From assembly GCF_024718545.1 (NCBI RefSeq), contig NZ_JAMXDB010000001.1, positions 124,001 to 188,000 of the forward strand: DNA of 64,000 nucleotides, read 5' to 3'. Shown one piece after another: positions 36,793 to 45,109 of this stretch. Made by a program: the position numbers and the translations under genes. A model generated the notes under the pieces. The model was given only the letters and a program-made list of their open reading frames with translations. It did no database searches and was not told where the DNA came from. Positions within the stretch are counted from its first letter, which is position 1. The number at the start of each line of letters is the position of its first letter. Origin of the DNA: Weissella fangxianensis (lineage in GTDB: Bacteria > Bacillota > Bacilli > Lactobacillales > Lactobacillaceae).

Positions 36793-36851
36793 GCGTATGC
36801 TTCAAGTTCCTGGGTGGGTAACCAGTTAGGATTGAAGTATACGCTTTTTTT
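36793..36851 (+). terminator. Long-stem terminator abutting the antiporter gene
   Basis: GCGTATGCTTCAA (36793-36805) pairs with TTGAAGTATACGC (36832-36844), one G-T pair, and is followed by seven T. The interior also pairs (CTGG...CCAG). The T run directly touches the GGAGG ribosome site of the antiporter gene (ATG 36862). Confidence 0.88.
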
Positions 36852-36861
36852 GGAGGTTGAT

Positions 36862-37827
36862 ATGGGAATAGTGGTACAATTGATCATCTTAATTGTCGGG
36901 ACTATTATTTTAGGTCGTGTTGGTCAAAAATTGGGTTTTGCAGAAGTTGTTGGACAATTGGTTGCGGGAATCATTATGGGACCCGCAATATTACATTGGG
37001 TGGCAACAGGTGAAGTTATTTCTTCTTTATCAGAATTAGGTGTCCTATTATTGATGTTCACAGCAGGGCTAGAAACCGATGTTGGTCAGTTACGACGTAA
37101 TTTAACAGGGGCGACATTAACAGCTGTGATGGGTGTAGTGGTGCCATTGTTATTATTTACAGTTGTTGCCTTGATATTAGGTTATCATTACGATATTGCG
37201 ATTTTTTGGGGAATTGTCTTTGCAGCGACATCGATTTCAATAACCATTAGTGTTCTTGGTGAAGCCGGCCAACTGGGGTCACAAGTTGGGGCAGTCGTAT
37301 TGGGTGCTGCTGTTTTGGATGATATGCTGGCTTTATTATTAGTTGGTGCCTATGTATTAGTATTTGGTGGTGAAGGATTAAGTATATCGACTTTATTACC
37401 AATTATTGTGTTTATTATTGGGCTTATAGTCAATCGCTTGGCCAGTTCCGGAAAAATTTTGAAATATTCAAATTTATTAGGCGTTTGGTTCTTCTTCCCA
37501 ATCTTTTTTGGCTCAATTGGTTTGAACATCTCATTGAATGGTCTGCAGAAAACTTGGCCACTAATCATCGTGTTAACGGTGTTAGCAGTGGCGACAAAGT
37601 ATTATGGTGCACAATGGGGGGCAAGAATTGCTAAATTAGATAAACCAGCTGCACGAGCAGTCGGTGCAGGGATGGTTTCTAGAGGAGAAATGGGCTTGGT
37701 TGTTGCGCAAATTGGGTTAAGTGCAAACCTAATTGCTAAAAATATTTTTGGTGATATGGTCATCGTGATTATTGTTTCAACAATTATTGCTCCGTTGATG
37801 CTACGACCATTGTTGAAGAAAATATAA
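36862..37827 (+). CDS. CPA2-type cation:proton antiporter
   Basis: Integral membrane protein of 321 residues, about ten segments, Na+(K+)/H+ exchanger family. IILGRVGQKLGFAEVVGQLVAGIIMGPA, LLMFTAGLETDV and the ion-binding LGAAVLDDMLALLL (Asp pair) are family hallmarks, and GMVSRGEMGLVVAQIG is the conserved C-terminal segment. It is shorter than the common 380-residue form and has no C-terminal RCK domain. The start at 36862 uses GGAGG at 36852-36856; an in-frame ATG at 36814 lies within the terminator stem and is rejected. Confidence 0.93.
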   Translation: MGIVVQLIILIVGTIILGRVGQKLGFAEVVGQLVAGIIMGPAILHWVATGEVISSLSELGVLLLMFTAGLETDVGQLRRNLTGATLTAVMGVVVPLLLFTVVALILGYHYDIAIFWGIVFAATSISITISVLGEAGQLGSQVGAVVLGAAVLDDMLALLLVGAYVLVFGGEGLSISTLLPIIVFIIGLIVNRLASSGKILKYSNLLGVWFFFPIFFGSIGLNISLNGLQKTWPLIIVLTVLAVATKYYGAQWGARIAKLDKPAARAVGAGMVSRGEMGLVVAQIGLSANLIAKNIFGDMVIVIIVSTIIAPLMLRPLLKKI

Positions 37828-37840
37828 ATAAACATATAAA

Positions 37841-37873
37841 AGAGGTTGGGACAAAAGAAATGTCCCAACCTCT
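37841..37873. terminator. Terminator after the antiporter gene
   Basis: AGAGGTTGGGACA pairs perfectly with TGTCCCAACCTCT around a 7-base loop. The T tail is short. Member of the recurrent hairpin family; it may also stop minus-strand transcripts from the next gene. Confidence 0.85.
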
Positions 37874-37957
37874 ATTTGTTAAAAATGAACGAATTATAAG
37901 CCGATAAATTTTATAGCTTAAACGTGTTCCCAAACGACTTTTGTCTCGCTCTCTCAA

Positions 37958-38509
37958 TTACAGTGGATCAATATCATAACGCTTTGATCGTAATTCGCGC
38001 TTTTGTGCTTTGGTTGGCATATACAGGAAGTCAAAATAAGCAGCACGCCAATCATCAAATGATGTAGCTAATGTTGCAATATCTTCAGGGATTTCTTGCC
38101 GGGGCACACGATCAAGATCAGGATGCTCGGCAAAATAATTGTCTAACCAGTTGTTGATTTTTTCATGTCCTGCATTTTCAGCCTCAACATTAAACCAATT
38201 TGTTGGTTCTGGTTTGATTAGTTGGTCATTAACATCAAATAGTTCCATTGTGCCGTGCACTTTAAATGGGCGAATCAAGGTAACTTCCGGATTGAATTTC
38301 CAAACAAAGTTACCAGGTGCAGTTTCTTGAACATCTTCTAACTGTACAACGGCCCCAGCCATGTTTGATGGCAATCCAGCTTCCTTCAGGGCATATGACG
38401 TGACTACTAAATCACCTCGGTGTTCAGTACCAAATGAATAGACGACACCAATTTTGGCGCCCACAAGAATGTCGATTAATACTTGGGGCTCCATACCAAT
38501 TGCTTTCAT
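37958..38509 (-). CDS. Conserved-looking cytosolic protein of unknown function
   Basis: An acidic, soluble protein of 183 residues that I do not recognise. It has no signal peptide, membrane segment or Cys motif. Features are an N-terminal MEPQVLIDILVGAKIGVVYS, a Val-rich middle (LVVTSYALKEAGL, GAVVQLEDVQE), a Trp/Asn stretch PTNWFNVEAEN and a basic C-terminus RELRSKRYDIDPL. The start at 38509 has AAAGTGAG about 11 bases upstream. It is the only minus-strand gene in a long plus-strand run and lies between a terminator and the divergent cvfB promoter region. Confidence 0.75.
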   Translation of the reverse strand: MKAIGMEPQVLIDILVGAKIGVVYSFGTEHRGDLVVTSYALKEAGLPSNMAGAVVQLEDVQETAPGNFVWKFNPEVTLIRPFKVHGTMELFDVNDQLIKPEPTNWFNVEAENAGHEKINNWLDNYFAEHPDLDRVPRQEIPEDIATLATSFDDWRAAYFDFLYMPTKAQKRELRSKRYDIDPL

Positions 38510-38652
38510 AAATGATTAAACTCACTTTCAAATTATTAATAACTATTTTAGCAAAAAATATCATTTTTGGTGAGATAAACAAGAGAATCTAGTTTACATA
38601 TATCATATCGATGACATATCTGTTAAGATAATTAGATATAGTAAGCAAGATT

Positions 38653-38692
38653 ACTGGCGCTATGATGCTGGTTATGAATAACCTTTACCAGT
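38653..38692 (+). promoter_or_regulatory. Structured hairpin in the cvfB leader
   Basis: ACTGG (38653-38657) pairs with CCAGT (38688-38692); inside, GGTTAT and ATAACC pair around GA, leaving ATGAAT at the tip. GATGCTG precedes the inner stem, as in the relA leader. GCATC/GATGC further downstream makes a second hairpin. The whole 241-base gap upstream of cvfB holds no gene. Confidence 0.45.
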
Positions 38693-38750
38693 GCTGTGGC
38701 ATCGGACTTATATAATATAGATGCAGCTGACGTAAAAGGATGGAGAGAAA

Positions 38751-39626
38751 ATGACACATAAACTTGGAGAAGTTGTTACAGCTAAAGTAACTGACGAAAA
38801 TGATCGTTATTACTATGCACAAATCGATGGTGAAACATACGAAATTGATAAAACAGAACTAAAGAAACCATTAAAGGTTGGTGGTTTAGTTTCAGGATTC
38901 GCCTATGAAAATGAAAAACACCAATTAGAAATAACCAAGAATCTACCAGAAGTTCGATTAGGACATTATGCTTGGGGAACGGTTACGGATATTCGTCGTG
39001 ATTTGGGAGTCTTTGTTGATATTGGCTTGCCTAATAAAGATGTCGTGGTTTCATTAGATGAATTACCAACAATTAAGGAATTATGGCCACAACGTGGTGA
39101 TAAGTTGATGGTTACACTTCGCATTGATAAAAAAGACCGTCTTTGGGGTGAACTAGTGTCTTCAGATATTTTGCAGGCGGTGCGAATTCCAGCAAAGCCA
39201 GATATGCATAACAAGCAAGTACAAGCAACCGCCTATCGTTTGAAAAAGGTGGGTACATTGGTTGTGACATCGGATTACCACTTTGGCTTTATTCATCCGG
39301 ATGAGCGTCAACGTGAACCACGCTTGGGTGAGGTTGTATCGGCACGAGTGATTGGTGTACGACCAGATGGTGTGTTGAACCTGTCGTTACGTCCACGAGC
39401 ATATGAGGCTATTCCTGAAGATGCCCAAATGTTACTTACGTTATTAGAACGTTCAACAACACATAGCCTACCGTTCACAGATAAATCTGATCCAAAGGCT
39501 ATTAAGAAATACTTCGGTATGTCAAAGTCACAATTCAAACGTGCAGTTGGTCGTCTATACAAGGAACGTCGGATTACACAAAATGAAAATGGACTTTTCT
39601 TAATAGAAGAAAGTGAAGGCGAATAG
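38751..39626 (+). CDS. cvfB: S1-domain RNA-binding protein CvfB
   Basis: RNA-binding regulator family named for virulence control in Staphylococcus; in Bacillus it is YitL. 291 residues with tandem S1-like domains: GEVVTAKVTDENDRYYYAQ, then LGHYAWGTVTDIRRDLGVFVDIG and LGEVVSARVIGVRPDGVLNLSLRPR, followed by a C-terminal winged-helix-like region (FGMSKSQFKRAVGRLYKERRI). AAGGATGGAGAG precedes the ATG. It overlaps the ribosome site of xerD, which starts 1 base after its stop. Confidence 0.94.
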   Translation: MTHKLGEVVTAKVTDENDRYYYAQIDGETYEIDKTELKKPLKVGGLVSGFAYENEKHQLEITKNLPEVRLGHYAWGTVTDIRRDLGVFVDIGLPNKDVVVSLDELPTIKELWPQRGDKLMVTLRIDKKDRLWGELVSSDILQAVRIPAKPDMHNKQVQATAYRLKKVGTLVVTSDYHFGFIHPDERQREPRLGEVVSARVIGVRPDGVLNLSLRPRAYEAIPEDAQMLLTLLERSTTHSLPFTDKSDPKAIKKYFGMSKSQFKRAVGRLYKERRITQNENGLFLIEESEGE

Positions 39627-39627
39627 C

Positions 39628-40536
39628 ATGAGAGTGCAGGTAGGACCATTTGAGGATGTTTTGGTTGACTACCTTCATTATTTAACCGTTGAACGTGGTT
39701 TATCAGCCAATACGAAACATTCGTACCAACAAGACCTTGTGCAGTTTTTTCAATACTTAATTGCTGAGAAGTATGATAATTTAGCATCGGTTGATCGATT
39801 TATTATCATGACTTTTCTAGGACAGTTAGAACAAAAGGGTAAGTCGCGTAACACGGTTATTCGGATGGTGTCCACGTTACGTAAATTTTTTGAATTTGCG
39901 CAACTGAACAAATTGATAACCAGTAATCCAATGGAACAAGTTGATTCGCCGAAAAAGGCACAACACTTACCTGCTGTATTGACTTTGGAAGAGGTTGAAG
40001 CTCTGTTACAAGTACCTGATATAAAGACACCACTTGGTTTGCGCAATCGAACCATTCTTGAGGTCATGTATGCAACCGGACTACGTGTCAGTGAGTTGGT
40101 TAATTTGCGCTTAGATAACTTACATTTGGATTTGGGACTTATTCAAACGGTTGGTAAGGGTGATAAAGAGCGTATCGTTCCTATTGGGGATGTTGCTGTT
40201 AAATGGTTAGAAGACTATTTAAATAATAGTCGGCCATTGTTAGGTAAACAACAAGATTCACATATCATTTTTCTAAATGACCATGGTCATCAATTAACAC
40301 GGCAAGGCGTTTGGAAATTAATTAAGCAATGGGTCAAACAGGCGGGCATTACAAAAGATGTTTCGCCGCATACGTTGCGCCATTCATTTGCTACCCATAT
40401 CTTAGAAAATGGTGCGGATTTACGAATTGTCCAAGAATTATTGGGTCATGCTGATATTTCGACGACACAGATTTATACTCATATCTCAAACAAAAGATTA
40501 ACTGAGGTATATGAGAAAGCACATCCTCGTGCTTAA
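39628..40536 (+). CDS. xerD: Tyrosine recombinase XerD
   Basis: Site-specific recombinase that resolves chromosome dimers at dif. 302 residues: N-terminal SAM-like core-binding domain (DYLHYLTVERGLSANTKHSY), then the catalytic domain. Visible active-site residues are R153 (GLRVSEL), H248 and R251 (HTLRHSF), H274 (LGHADIS) and Y283 (IYTHIS). Length and IKQWVKQAGI-like helices fit XerD rather than XerC. The ATG at 39628 uses GAAGG inside the end of cvfB; a GTG at 39613 is an alternative. It begins the xerD-ribT-scpAB-rluB run seen in Bacillus. Confidence 0.94.
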   Translation: MRVQVGPFEDVLVDYLHYLTVERGLSANTKHSYQQDLVQFFQYLIAEKYDNLASVDRFIIMTFLGQLEQKGKSRNTVIRMVSTLRKFFEFAQLNKLITSNPMEQVDSPKKAQHLPAVLTLEEVEALLQVPDIKTPLGLRNRTILEVMYATGLRVSELVNLRLDNLHLDLGLIQTVGKGDKERIVPIGDVAVKWLEDYLNNSRPLLGKQQDSHIIFLNDHGHQLTRQGVWKLIKQWVKQAGITKDVSPHTLRHSFATHILENGADLRIVQELLGHADISTTQIYTHISNKRLTEVYEKAHPRA

Positions 40537-40558
40537 TTTAGATTGATTGGAGGAAATG

Positions 40559-40924
40559 ATGTTAATTATTGTACGTAAAGATCAATCGAAAATTGTTATG
40601 GGTTTGCTATCCTATAGTCCAAATTTGGCAGATATTGTCACCGTGCAACGTGAATACGATTGGTATCAATCTGATGATAGCCGAGATATTTTACTGTGGC
40701 GTGATGAAAATACACATCACTTCACGGTATTGCTCGGGGTTGCGAGTGTTTACAATTCAGTTGTGATTCGGCGGATTGTGTTTAGTCCGGAAGTACGACC
40801 TGACCAAAAGTTAGAACTTGGTAGTAAGATATATCAAGCATTGCAATATCAATACCCAGATCAAGTAATCATGGGATCAATTGCGACGCAAAAATATGTG
40901 ACGAAATGGCGAGACATGCAATGA
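40559..40924 (+). CDS. ribT: RibT-like GNAT family protein
   Basis: A 121-residue protein resembling Bacillus RibT, a small GNAT-fold acetyltransferase-like protein. The match rests on KIVMGLLSYSPN near the N-terminus, a LLWRDENTHHFTVLLGVA strand pair, and IRRIVFSPEVRPDQ before the cofactor-binding helix. In Bacillus ribT closes the riboflavin operon, upstream of scpA; here the riboflavin synthesis genes are missing but ribT keeps its place. GGAGG at 40549-40553 fits ATG 40559 (or 40556). Its stop overlaps the scpA start (ATGA). Confidence 0.83.
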   Translation: MLIIVRKDQSKIVMGLLSYSPNLADIVTVQREYDWYQSDDSRDILLWRDENTHHFTVLLGVASVYNSVVIRRIVFSPEVRPDQKLELGSKIYQALQYQYPDQVIMGSIATQKYVTKWRDMQ

Positions 40925-41715
40925 GTGAAGAACTAACATATCATTTGGCGGATTTTGATGGTCCATTGGATCTATTACTACATCTTATCCGTGTGAATGA
41001 AATGGATATCATGGATATTCCGATTGTGGAAATTACGGCACAGTATTTGGTGTTCTTACATGCAGAACAAGAGCGTAATTTAGATGTTGCTGGTGAGTTT
41101 TTAGTGATGGCTGCGACGTTAATGTCAATTAAGGCCAGTTACTTACTACCTAAGACTGATACCTTTCAATATGATGAAGAATTAGCGGAATTTGTTACTG
41201 AAGAAGAAGATCCACGAGAGGCATTAATGACGCAATTGATTGAGTATCAACGATACCAACAAGCGGCCGGTGATTTACGTGTTCGGGAAGAAGAGCGCCA
41301 GCTACAGTTTTCTAGAGCACCTATGCCAATTCCAGATGATATCGAAGGGGCCCCTTTGCCAGAAGGGTTAGAGTTACATGACTTACAGGATGCGTTTAAT
41401 CGTCTGGTAAAGAAGCGCTACCGAAAGCAAGTACAGCCACGTTCGGTGAAAAGTGATAATTGGTCAGTTCAACAACAAATGACTAAAATTATGGTACAAA
41501 TAGACAACAATCAGGTTGTGACGTTTGAGCAGCTTTTTGCGGAGGATGCAGGAAAAGATGAGTTGGTGACAACATTTATGGCAATGTTAGAACTTGTTCG
41601 CCATCAGCATTTGGCTATTATGCAAAATAAATTATTTGGTAATATTGATATTTCACGAGGTAATATACCTTATCATCAAGAAAATAGAGAGGATGAAGAA
41701 GCTGATGCAGAATAG
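40921..41715 (+). CDS. scpA: Segregation and condensation protein A
   Basis: Kleisin subunit of the SMC-ScpAB condensin. 264 residues. The start [20 protein letters not shown], then [37 protein letters not shown] and the central [19 protein letters not shown] are diagnostic; the C-terminal winged helix ([27 protein letters not shown]) binds the SMC head. The ATG at 40921 overlaps the ribT stop; an in-frame ATG at 40906 lies inside ribT. scpB overlaps its end by 11 bases. Confidence 0.97.
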   Translation: MSEELTYHLADFDGPLDLLLHLIRVNEMDIMDIPIVEITAQYLVFLHAEQERNLDVAGEFLVMAATLMSIKASYLLPKTDTFQYDEELAEFVTEEEDPREALMTQLIEYQRYQQAAGDLRVREEERQLQFSRAPMPIPDDIEGAPLPEGLELHDLQDAFNRLVKKRYRKQVQPRSVKSDNWSVQQQMTKIMVQIDNNQVVTFEQLFAEDAGKDELVTTFMAMLELVRHQHLAIMQNKLFGNIDISRGNIPYHQENREDEEADAE

Positions 41716-42346
41716 CTTACAGCAAATTGAAGGGTTATTATTTGTTGCAGGGGATGAAGGCATTTCGGTGGCCGAGCTGTCAGCAGCTACACAATTCCAA
41801 AAACCAGCAGTGACTGGATTACTAGAAGAATTAGCAACTAAGTACGCTGAGGATGATAGTTGTGCATTTCAAATTCTTAAAACAGATGATCGTTATCAAA
41901 TAGTAACAAAGACCAATTTATCAGAAACTATTCATCGGTTTTTTACAGCACCGTTGACGACCGCATTATCACAAGCCTCACTGGAAGTATTAGCAATCAT
42001 TGCCTATAAACAGCCAGTGACGCGTATTGAAGTAGATGAAATTCGTGGTGTCCAATCACAGTCAACGATTCAAAAATTGGTTCTGCGTAATTTAGTTACT
42101 GGCAAAGGACGTGCTGACGAGCCTGGTCGGCCGATTTTATATGTTACAACAAGTTATTTCCTAAATTATTTTGGATTAACAAGTTTGGATGAGCTGCCAC
42201 CATTGGTTACAGCGAAGGCACTAGAAGATTTAGAAAGTCAGCAAGGAGTTACCATACCGTTATTACCATCAGAAGAACAACAATCTTCATTTGATATCAC
42301 AATTGCTGAATTAACAGATCAATCAGAAAGTAATGAGGAAAAATAA
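41705..42346 (+). CDS. scpB: Segregation and condensation protein B
   Basis: Partner of ScpA in the SMC complex, 213 residues, two winged-helix domains. Key blocks: [42 protein letters not shown] in two halves, and [29 protein letters not shown]. An acidic tail follows. ATG 41705 is preferred; an in-frame ATG at 41693 abuts the AGAGAGG site and is too close. The last base of its stop is the first base of rluB. Confidence 0.96.
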   Translation: MQNSLQQIEGLLFVAGDEGISVAELSAATQFQKPAVTGLLEELATKYAEDDSCAFQILKTDDRYQIVTKTNLSETIHRFFTAPLTTALSQASLEVLAIIAYKQPVTRIEVDEIRGVQSQSTIQKLVLRNLVTGKGRADEPGRPILYVTTSYFLNYFGLTSLDELPPLVTAKALEDLESQQGVTIPLLPSEEQQSSFDITIAELTDQSESNEEK

Positions 42347-43113
42347 TGGCAGAACGATTACAAAAGGTCATGGCTCAGGCAGGGGTGGCATCACGACGCG
42401 CTTCTGAGAAGTTGATTACTGAGGGTCAAGTGACCGTTAATGGACAGGTAATTCGAGAACTAGGTACAAAAGTAGAACCCAGCGATCATATTGAAGTGAA
42501 TGGCACCCCCATTGATTCAAAAGAGAAATTAGTTTATTTCTTATTGGATAAACCACGTGGTGTTGTCACAACTAATTCCGATGATAAAGGTCGTCAAACG
42601 GTAACAGATATTGTCGATGAACCAGAACGTGTTTATCCAGTAGGTCGTTTGGACTATGATACAACGGGTGCTTTGTTGCTGACGAATGATGGTGACTTGG
42701 CCAACAAGTTGATGCATCCAAAGTATCGAATTGATAAAGTCTATGTTGCTAAAGTCAAGGGAATTCCAACAAATGACGAGTTAGAGAAATTACGACACGG
42801 TGTGACAGTGAAAACGGTCCAAAAAGGTCGTCATTATACCTTTAAAGCAGCCCCAGCTCATGCAGAAATTTTATCAAGTGATAAGAAAAAGCATACAGCT
42901 ATCGTGAAGTTAACAATTCATGAAGGAAAGTATCATCAAGTAAAAGAGATGTTAAGAACTGTCGGTCATGAGGTGATTAAGTTAACTCGTGAGCGTTACG
43001 GTATGCTTGACTTAACTGGTTTGACGCCAGGGGAGTATCGACCACTACGGCATGAAGAAGTGCAGGCCTTAAAGTCTGGTCGGCAATTCCGTAAGTCGGC
43101 AGGACGTTGGTAA
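42346..43113 (+). CDS. rluB: rRNA pseudouridine synthase RluB family
   Basis: Modifies 23S rRNA uridine (position 2605 in E. coli numbering). 255 residues: N-terminal S4 RNA-binding domain (RLQKVMAQAGVASRRASEKLI), then the RsuA-family catalytic core with the aspartate in GRLDYDTTGALLLTNDG and the later HEGKYHQVKEMLRTVGHEV and LTRERYGMLDLTGLTPGEYR. The C-terminal RQFRKSAGRW is basic. It is coupled to scpB by a one-base overlap, as in many Firmicutes. Confidence 0.96.
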   Translation: MAERLQKVMAQAGVASRRASEKLITEGQVTVNGQVIRELGTKVEPSDHIEVNGTPIDSKEKLVYFLLDKPRGVVTTNSDDKGRQTVTDIVDEPERVYPVGRLDYDTTGALLLTNDGDLANKLMHPKYRIDKVYVAKVKGIPTNDELEKLRHGVTVKTVQKGRHYTFKAAPAHAEILSSDKKKHTAIVKLTIHEGKYHQVKEMLRTVGHEVIKLTRERYGMLDLTGLTPGEYRPLRHEEVQALKSGRQFRKSAGRW

Positions 43114-43132
43114 AAGGCTGATTGAATGTCTA

Positions 43133-43161
43133 TTGACATTTATATATTAGAAAGTTATTAT
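43133..43161 (+). promoter_or_regulatory. Promoter of the FMN riboswitch-ribU unit
   Basis: TTGACA, 17 bases, TATTAT; an alternative TATAAT three bases later would give a 20-base spacer. Confidence 0.75.
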
Positions 43162-43177
43162 AATATTATAACTAAAT

Positions 43178-43312
43178 ATCTTCAGGGCAGGGTGTAATTC
43201 CCGACCGGCGGTAATTTCGTTTTGACGAAAAAGTCCGCGACCCACAGTTTTGTGGTTGATATGGTGTGAATCCATAACCGACAGTAAAGTCTGGTATGCA
43301 GAAGAATTAATG
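43178..43312 (+). promoter_or_regulatory. FMN riboswitch (RFN element)
   Basis: The RFN core is clear: ATCTTCAGGGCAGGGTG at the start, AATTCCCGACCGGCGGTA, a variable hairpin, GTCCGCGACCC, then the GGTTGATATGGTGTGAATCC hairpin and ACCGACAGTAAAGTCTGG, ending GAAGAAT. It binds FMN and controls ribU through the terminator that follows. Confidence 0.97.
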
Positions 43313-43327
43313 AATTTGACTGATAGA

Positions 43328-43377
43328 GTCGGTTTTATTTGTGTCGCCCTGGCATAAATAAAACCGTCTTTTTTTCA
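43328..43377 (+). terminator. Riboswitch-controlled terminator before ribU
   Basis: GTCGGTTTTATTT (43328-43340) pairs with AAATAAAACCGTC (43356-43368), one G-T pair, followed by nine T. It is the expression platform of the FMN riboswitch: FMN present should favour termination. Confidence 0.93.
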
Positions 43378-43399
43378 GTGCGGAGGATTAGGTAGTAAC

Positions 43400-43978
43400 A
43401 TGAATAAAACGCGTCACTTAACGATCATTGCTTTATTGTCGGCAATATCATTTGTTTTAATGATTTTCCCACAATTTCCAATCTTGCCCGGAGCAAGCTT
43501 TTTGAAAATTGACTTTTCGATTGTTCCTGTATTGCTGGGAACTTTACTCTTAGGATTGAAACAGGGCTATACGATTTTAATTCTAAGGTCAGTTTTGAAA
43601 TTACTGCTTAATAATGAGGGCCCCGGCGATTTGATTGGTATACCAATGAATATTATGGGGATGGCTGTCTTTATGACGATAATTGTGCTAGTCATGCGAC
43701 GTACGAAATTGTCAAAAGGACAATTTATGTGGGGGATCGTATTAGGAACAATAGGCTTAACCATTGTGATGGTCATTTTAAACTATATTTATGCGGTGCC
43801 ACTATATGCCATATTTGCAAATTTTGATATTAAAGCAACGATTGGTATGGGACGTTATCTTCTTTGGATGGTCGTGCCTTTCAACTTAATTGAAGGGATT
43901 ATTCTGGGTGTGGTCTCAGGTGCTGTCTTTTTCTCATTCCAACGTGTATTAAGTAATATGCATTCACAATTAAATTAA
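43400..43978 (+). CDS. ribU: Riboflavin ECF transporter S-component RibU
   Basis: Substrate-binding membrane subunit of the riboflavin ECF transporter, 192 residues with about six membrane segments. The N-terminal MNKTRHLTIIALLSAISFVLM and FLKIDFSIVPVLLGTLLLGLK are characteristic of RibU. Energy comes from the shared EcfAA'T module, not in this window. The FMN riboswitch directly upstream confirms the substrate. GGAGG precedes the ATG. The cell probably imports riboflavin; no rib synthesis genes are in this window. Confidence 0.97.
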   Translation: MNKTRHLTIIALLSAISFVLMIFPQFPILPGASFLKIDFSIVPVLLGTLLLGLKQGYTILILRSVLKLLLNNEGPGDLIGIPMNIMGMAVFMTIIVLVMRRTKLSKGQFMWGIVLGTIGLTIVMVILNYIYAVPLYAIFANFDIKATIGMGRYLLWMVVPFNLIEGIILGVVSGAVFFSFQRVLSNMHSQLN

Positions 43979-44050
43979 AGCATGTGGCTTGCACTTATAA
44001 CGCTATTTTCTTAAACTAGTCATTAGTAATAGCGAGAGGTGGACCATGTT

Positions 44051-45106
44051 GTGATAACTGATTTTTTGATCACCCTATTTTCGTCGGTACAACCACGGCG
44101 ACATCGGGTGATTTTTGGTTTATTAAGGCGTCGTTTAACAGTGTCAACAGAATACTGGGGATTACGCTACCAATTGTTGCCATTTGTTGGTCTGTTTCCT
44201 CAATTAGAAAAGACAACTTTTGATGAACAAATTGCAAAGCTCATCAAGAATGGTTTGCTTATTGAACAGCAGCCAAATTCTGGTCAGTTATTGTTGACAG
44301 ATAAGGGGGTAGTTGCCCAGCAGGAATATCATAAGCATCACTATCAATTGCAGTATATGCCATTAACAACGCAACCTTTAGCAAATGTTCGTCAGTTTCG
44401 GGAAGTATTCTGGTTGGCAAATCAAATTATTTCGGAAACAGCTTATCATAATAAGCGCTACTATCCGTTACAAATTGATGTTAAAACCAAAATGTTAGTG
44501 AAAAAATGGTATCGTCAGACTGATAAATCGCATTTGATCGATAACTGGCTGATGGCTCTAACCCAATTTTTAAAACAATTAGATCAGCAAACAGCCAATC
44601 AATTTGTGGCGACTTGGGTTGGCCATCAACTGCCAGGGCGGAATGCTGATCAATTAGGGTTACCAGCAACATGGACGGCTACCGACTTTTATCTGTGGGA
44701 ATTTGATTTATTTATTTTTTGGAGTCAAACCTTACTTCAGTCCGATAGTAACAGTGAACTAAAAAAATTGTGGCAACTGACACAACAGCAACAGAATTTG
44801 TCGCCAAGTGTGCAACTAACATGTCAACAGGTTCACCAGGGATTATCAATAGCAACAATTAGTCAGCAACGGCGCTTGAAAATCGGTACGGTACGAGAAC
44901 ATTTGTTAACGGCAGCGGTGTGGTTACCTAAAACAGATTTTCCGTATGACTTATTTTTAACACCGGAAACGTTGCGATATTTACAGGAACATTTAGCTGG
45001 TAATATTGATGATTGGCAGTTTGCTGATATTCGAACATCAGATAATCCGGATGAATTTTTCGTTTTTCGATTATATGAAATTTATTTGACCAAACAGGGA
45101 GCGTAA
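44051..45106 (+). CDS. YpbB-like helix-turn-helix protein linked to RecQ
   Basis: About 351 residues. The C-terminal third has the RecQ-type helicase-associated helix-turn-helix seen in YpbB (SPSVQLTCQQVHQGLSIATI, then QQRRLKIGTVREHLLTAAVW). The N-terminal region is helical with no catalytic motif that I can identify. In Bacillus ypbB lies directly before a recQ paralogue (recS), the same order as here, so a helper role in RecQ function is inferred. GAGAGGTGG (44034-44042) fits GTG 44051; a GTG at 44039 is also possible. CGCTATT/AATAGCG could mask this ribosome site. Confidence 0.85.
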   Translation: MITDFLITLFSSVQPRRHRVIFGLLRRRLTVSTEYWGLRYQLLPFVGLFPQLEKTTFDEQIAKLIKNGLLIEQQPNSGQLLLTDKGVVAQQEYHKHHYQLQYMPLTTQPLANVRQFREVFWLANQIISETAYHNKRYYPLQIDVKTKMLVKKWYRQTDKSHLIDNWLMALTQFLKQLDQQTANQFVATWVGHQLPGRNADQLGLPATWTATDFYLWEFDLFIFWSQTLLQSDSNSELKKLWQLTQQQQNLSPSVQLTCQQVHQGLSIATISQQRRLKIGTVREHLLTAAVWLPKTDFPYDLFLTPETLRYLQEHLAGNIDDWQFADIRTSDNPDEFFVFRLYEIYLTKQGA

Positions 45107-45109
45107 ACC

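Noticed and set aside
36771-36861. Possible toxin gene after the RelB-like antitoxin
   Set aside because: Only a terminator hairpin fits between it and the antiporter gene.
43998-44034. Terminator after ribU
   Set aside because: CGCTATT/AATAGCG pair over a 20-base loop with no T tail; more likely incidental or affecting the next ribosome site.
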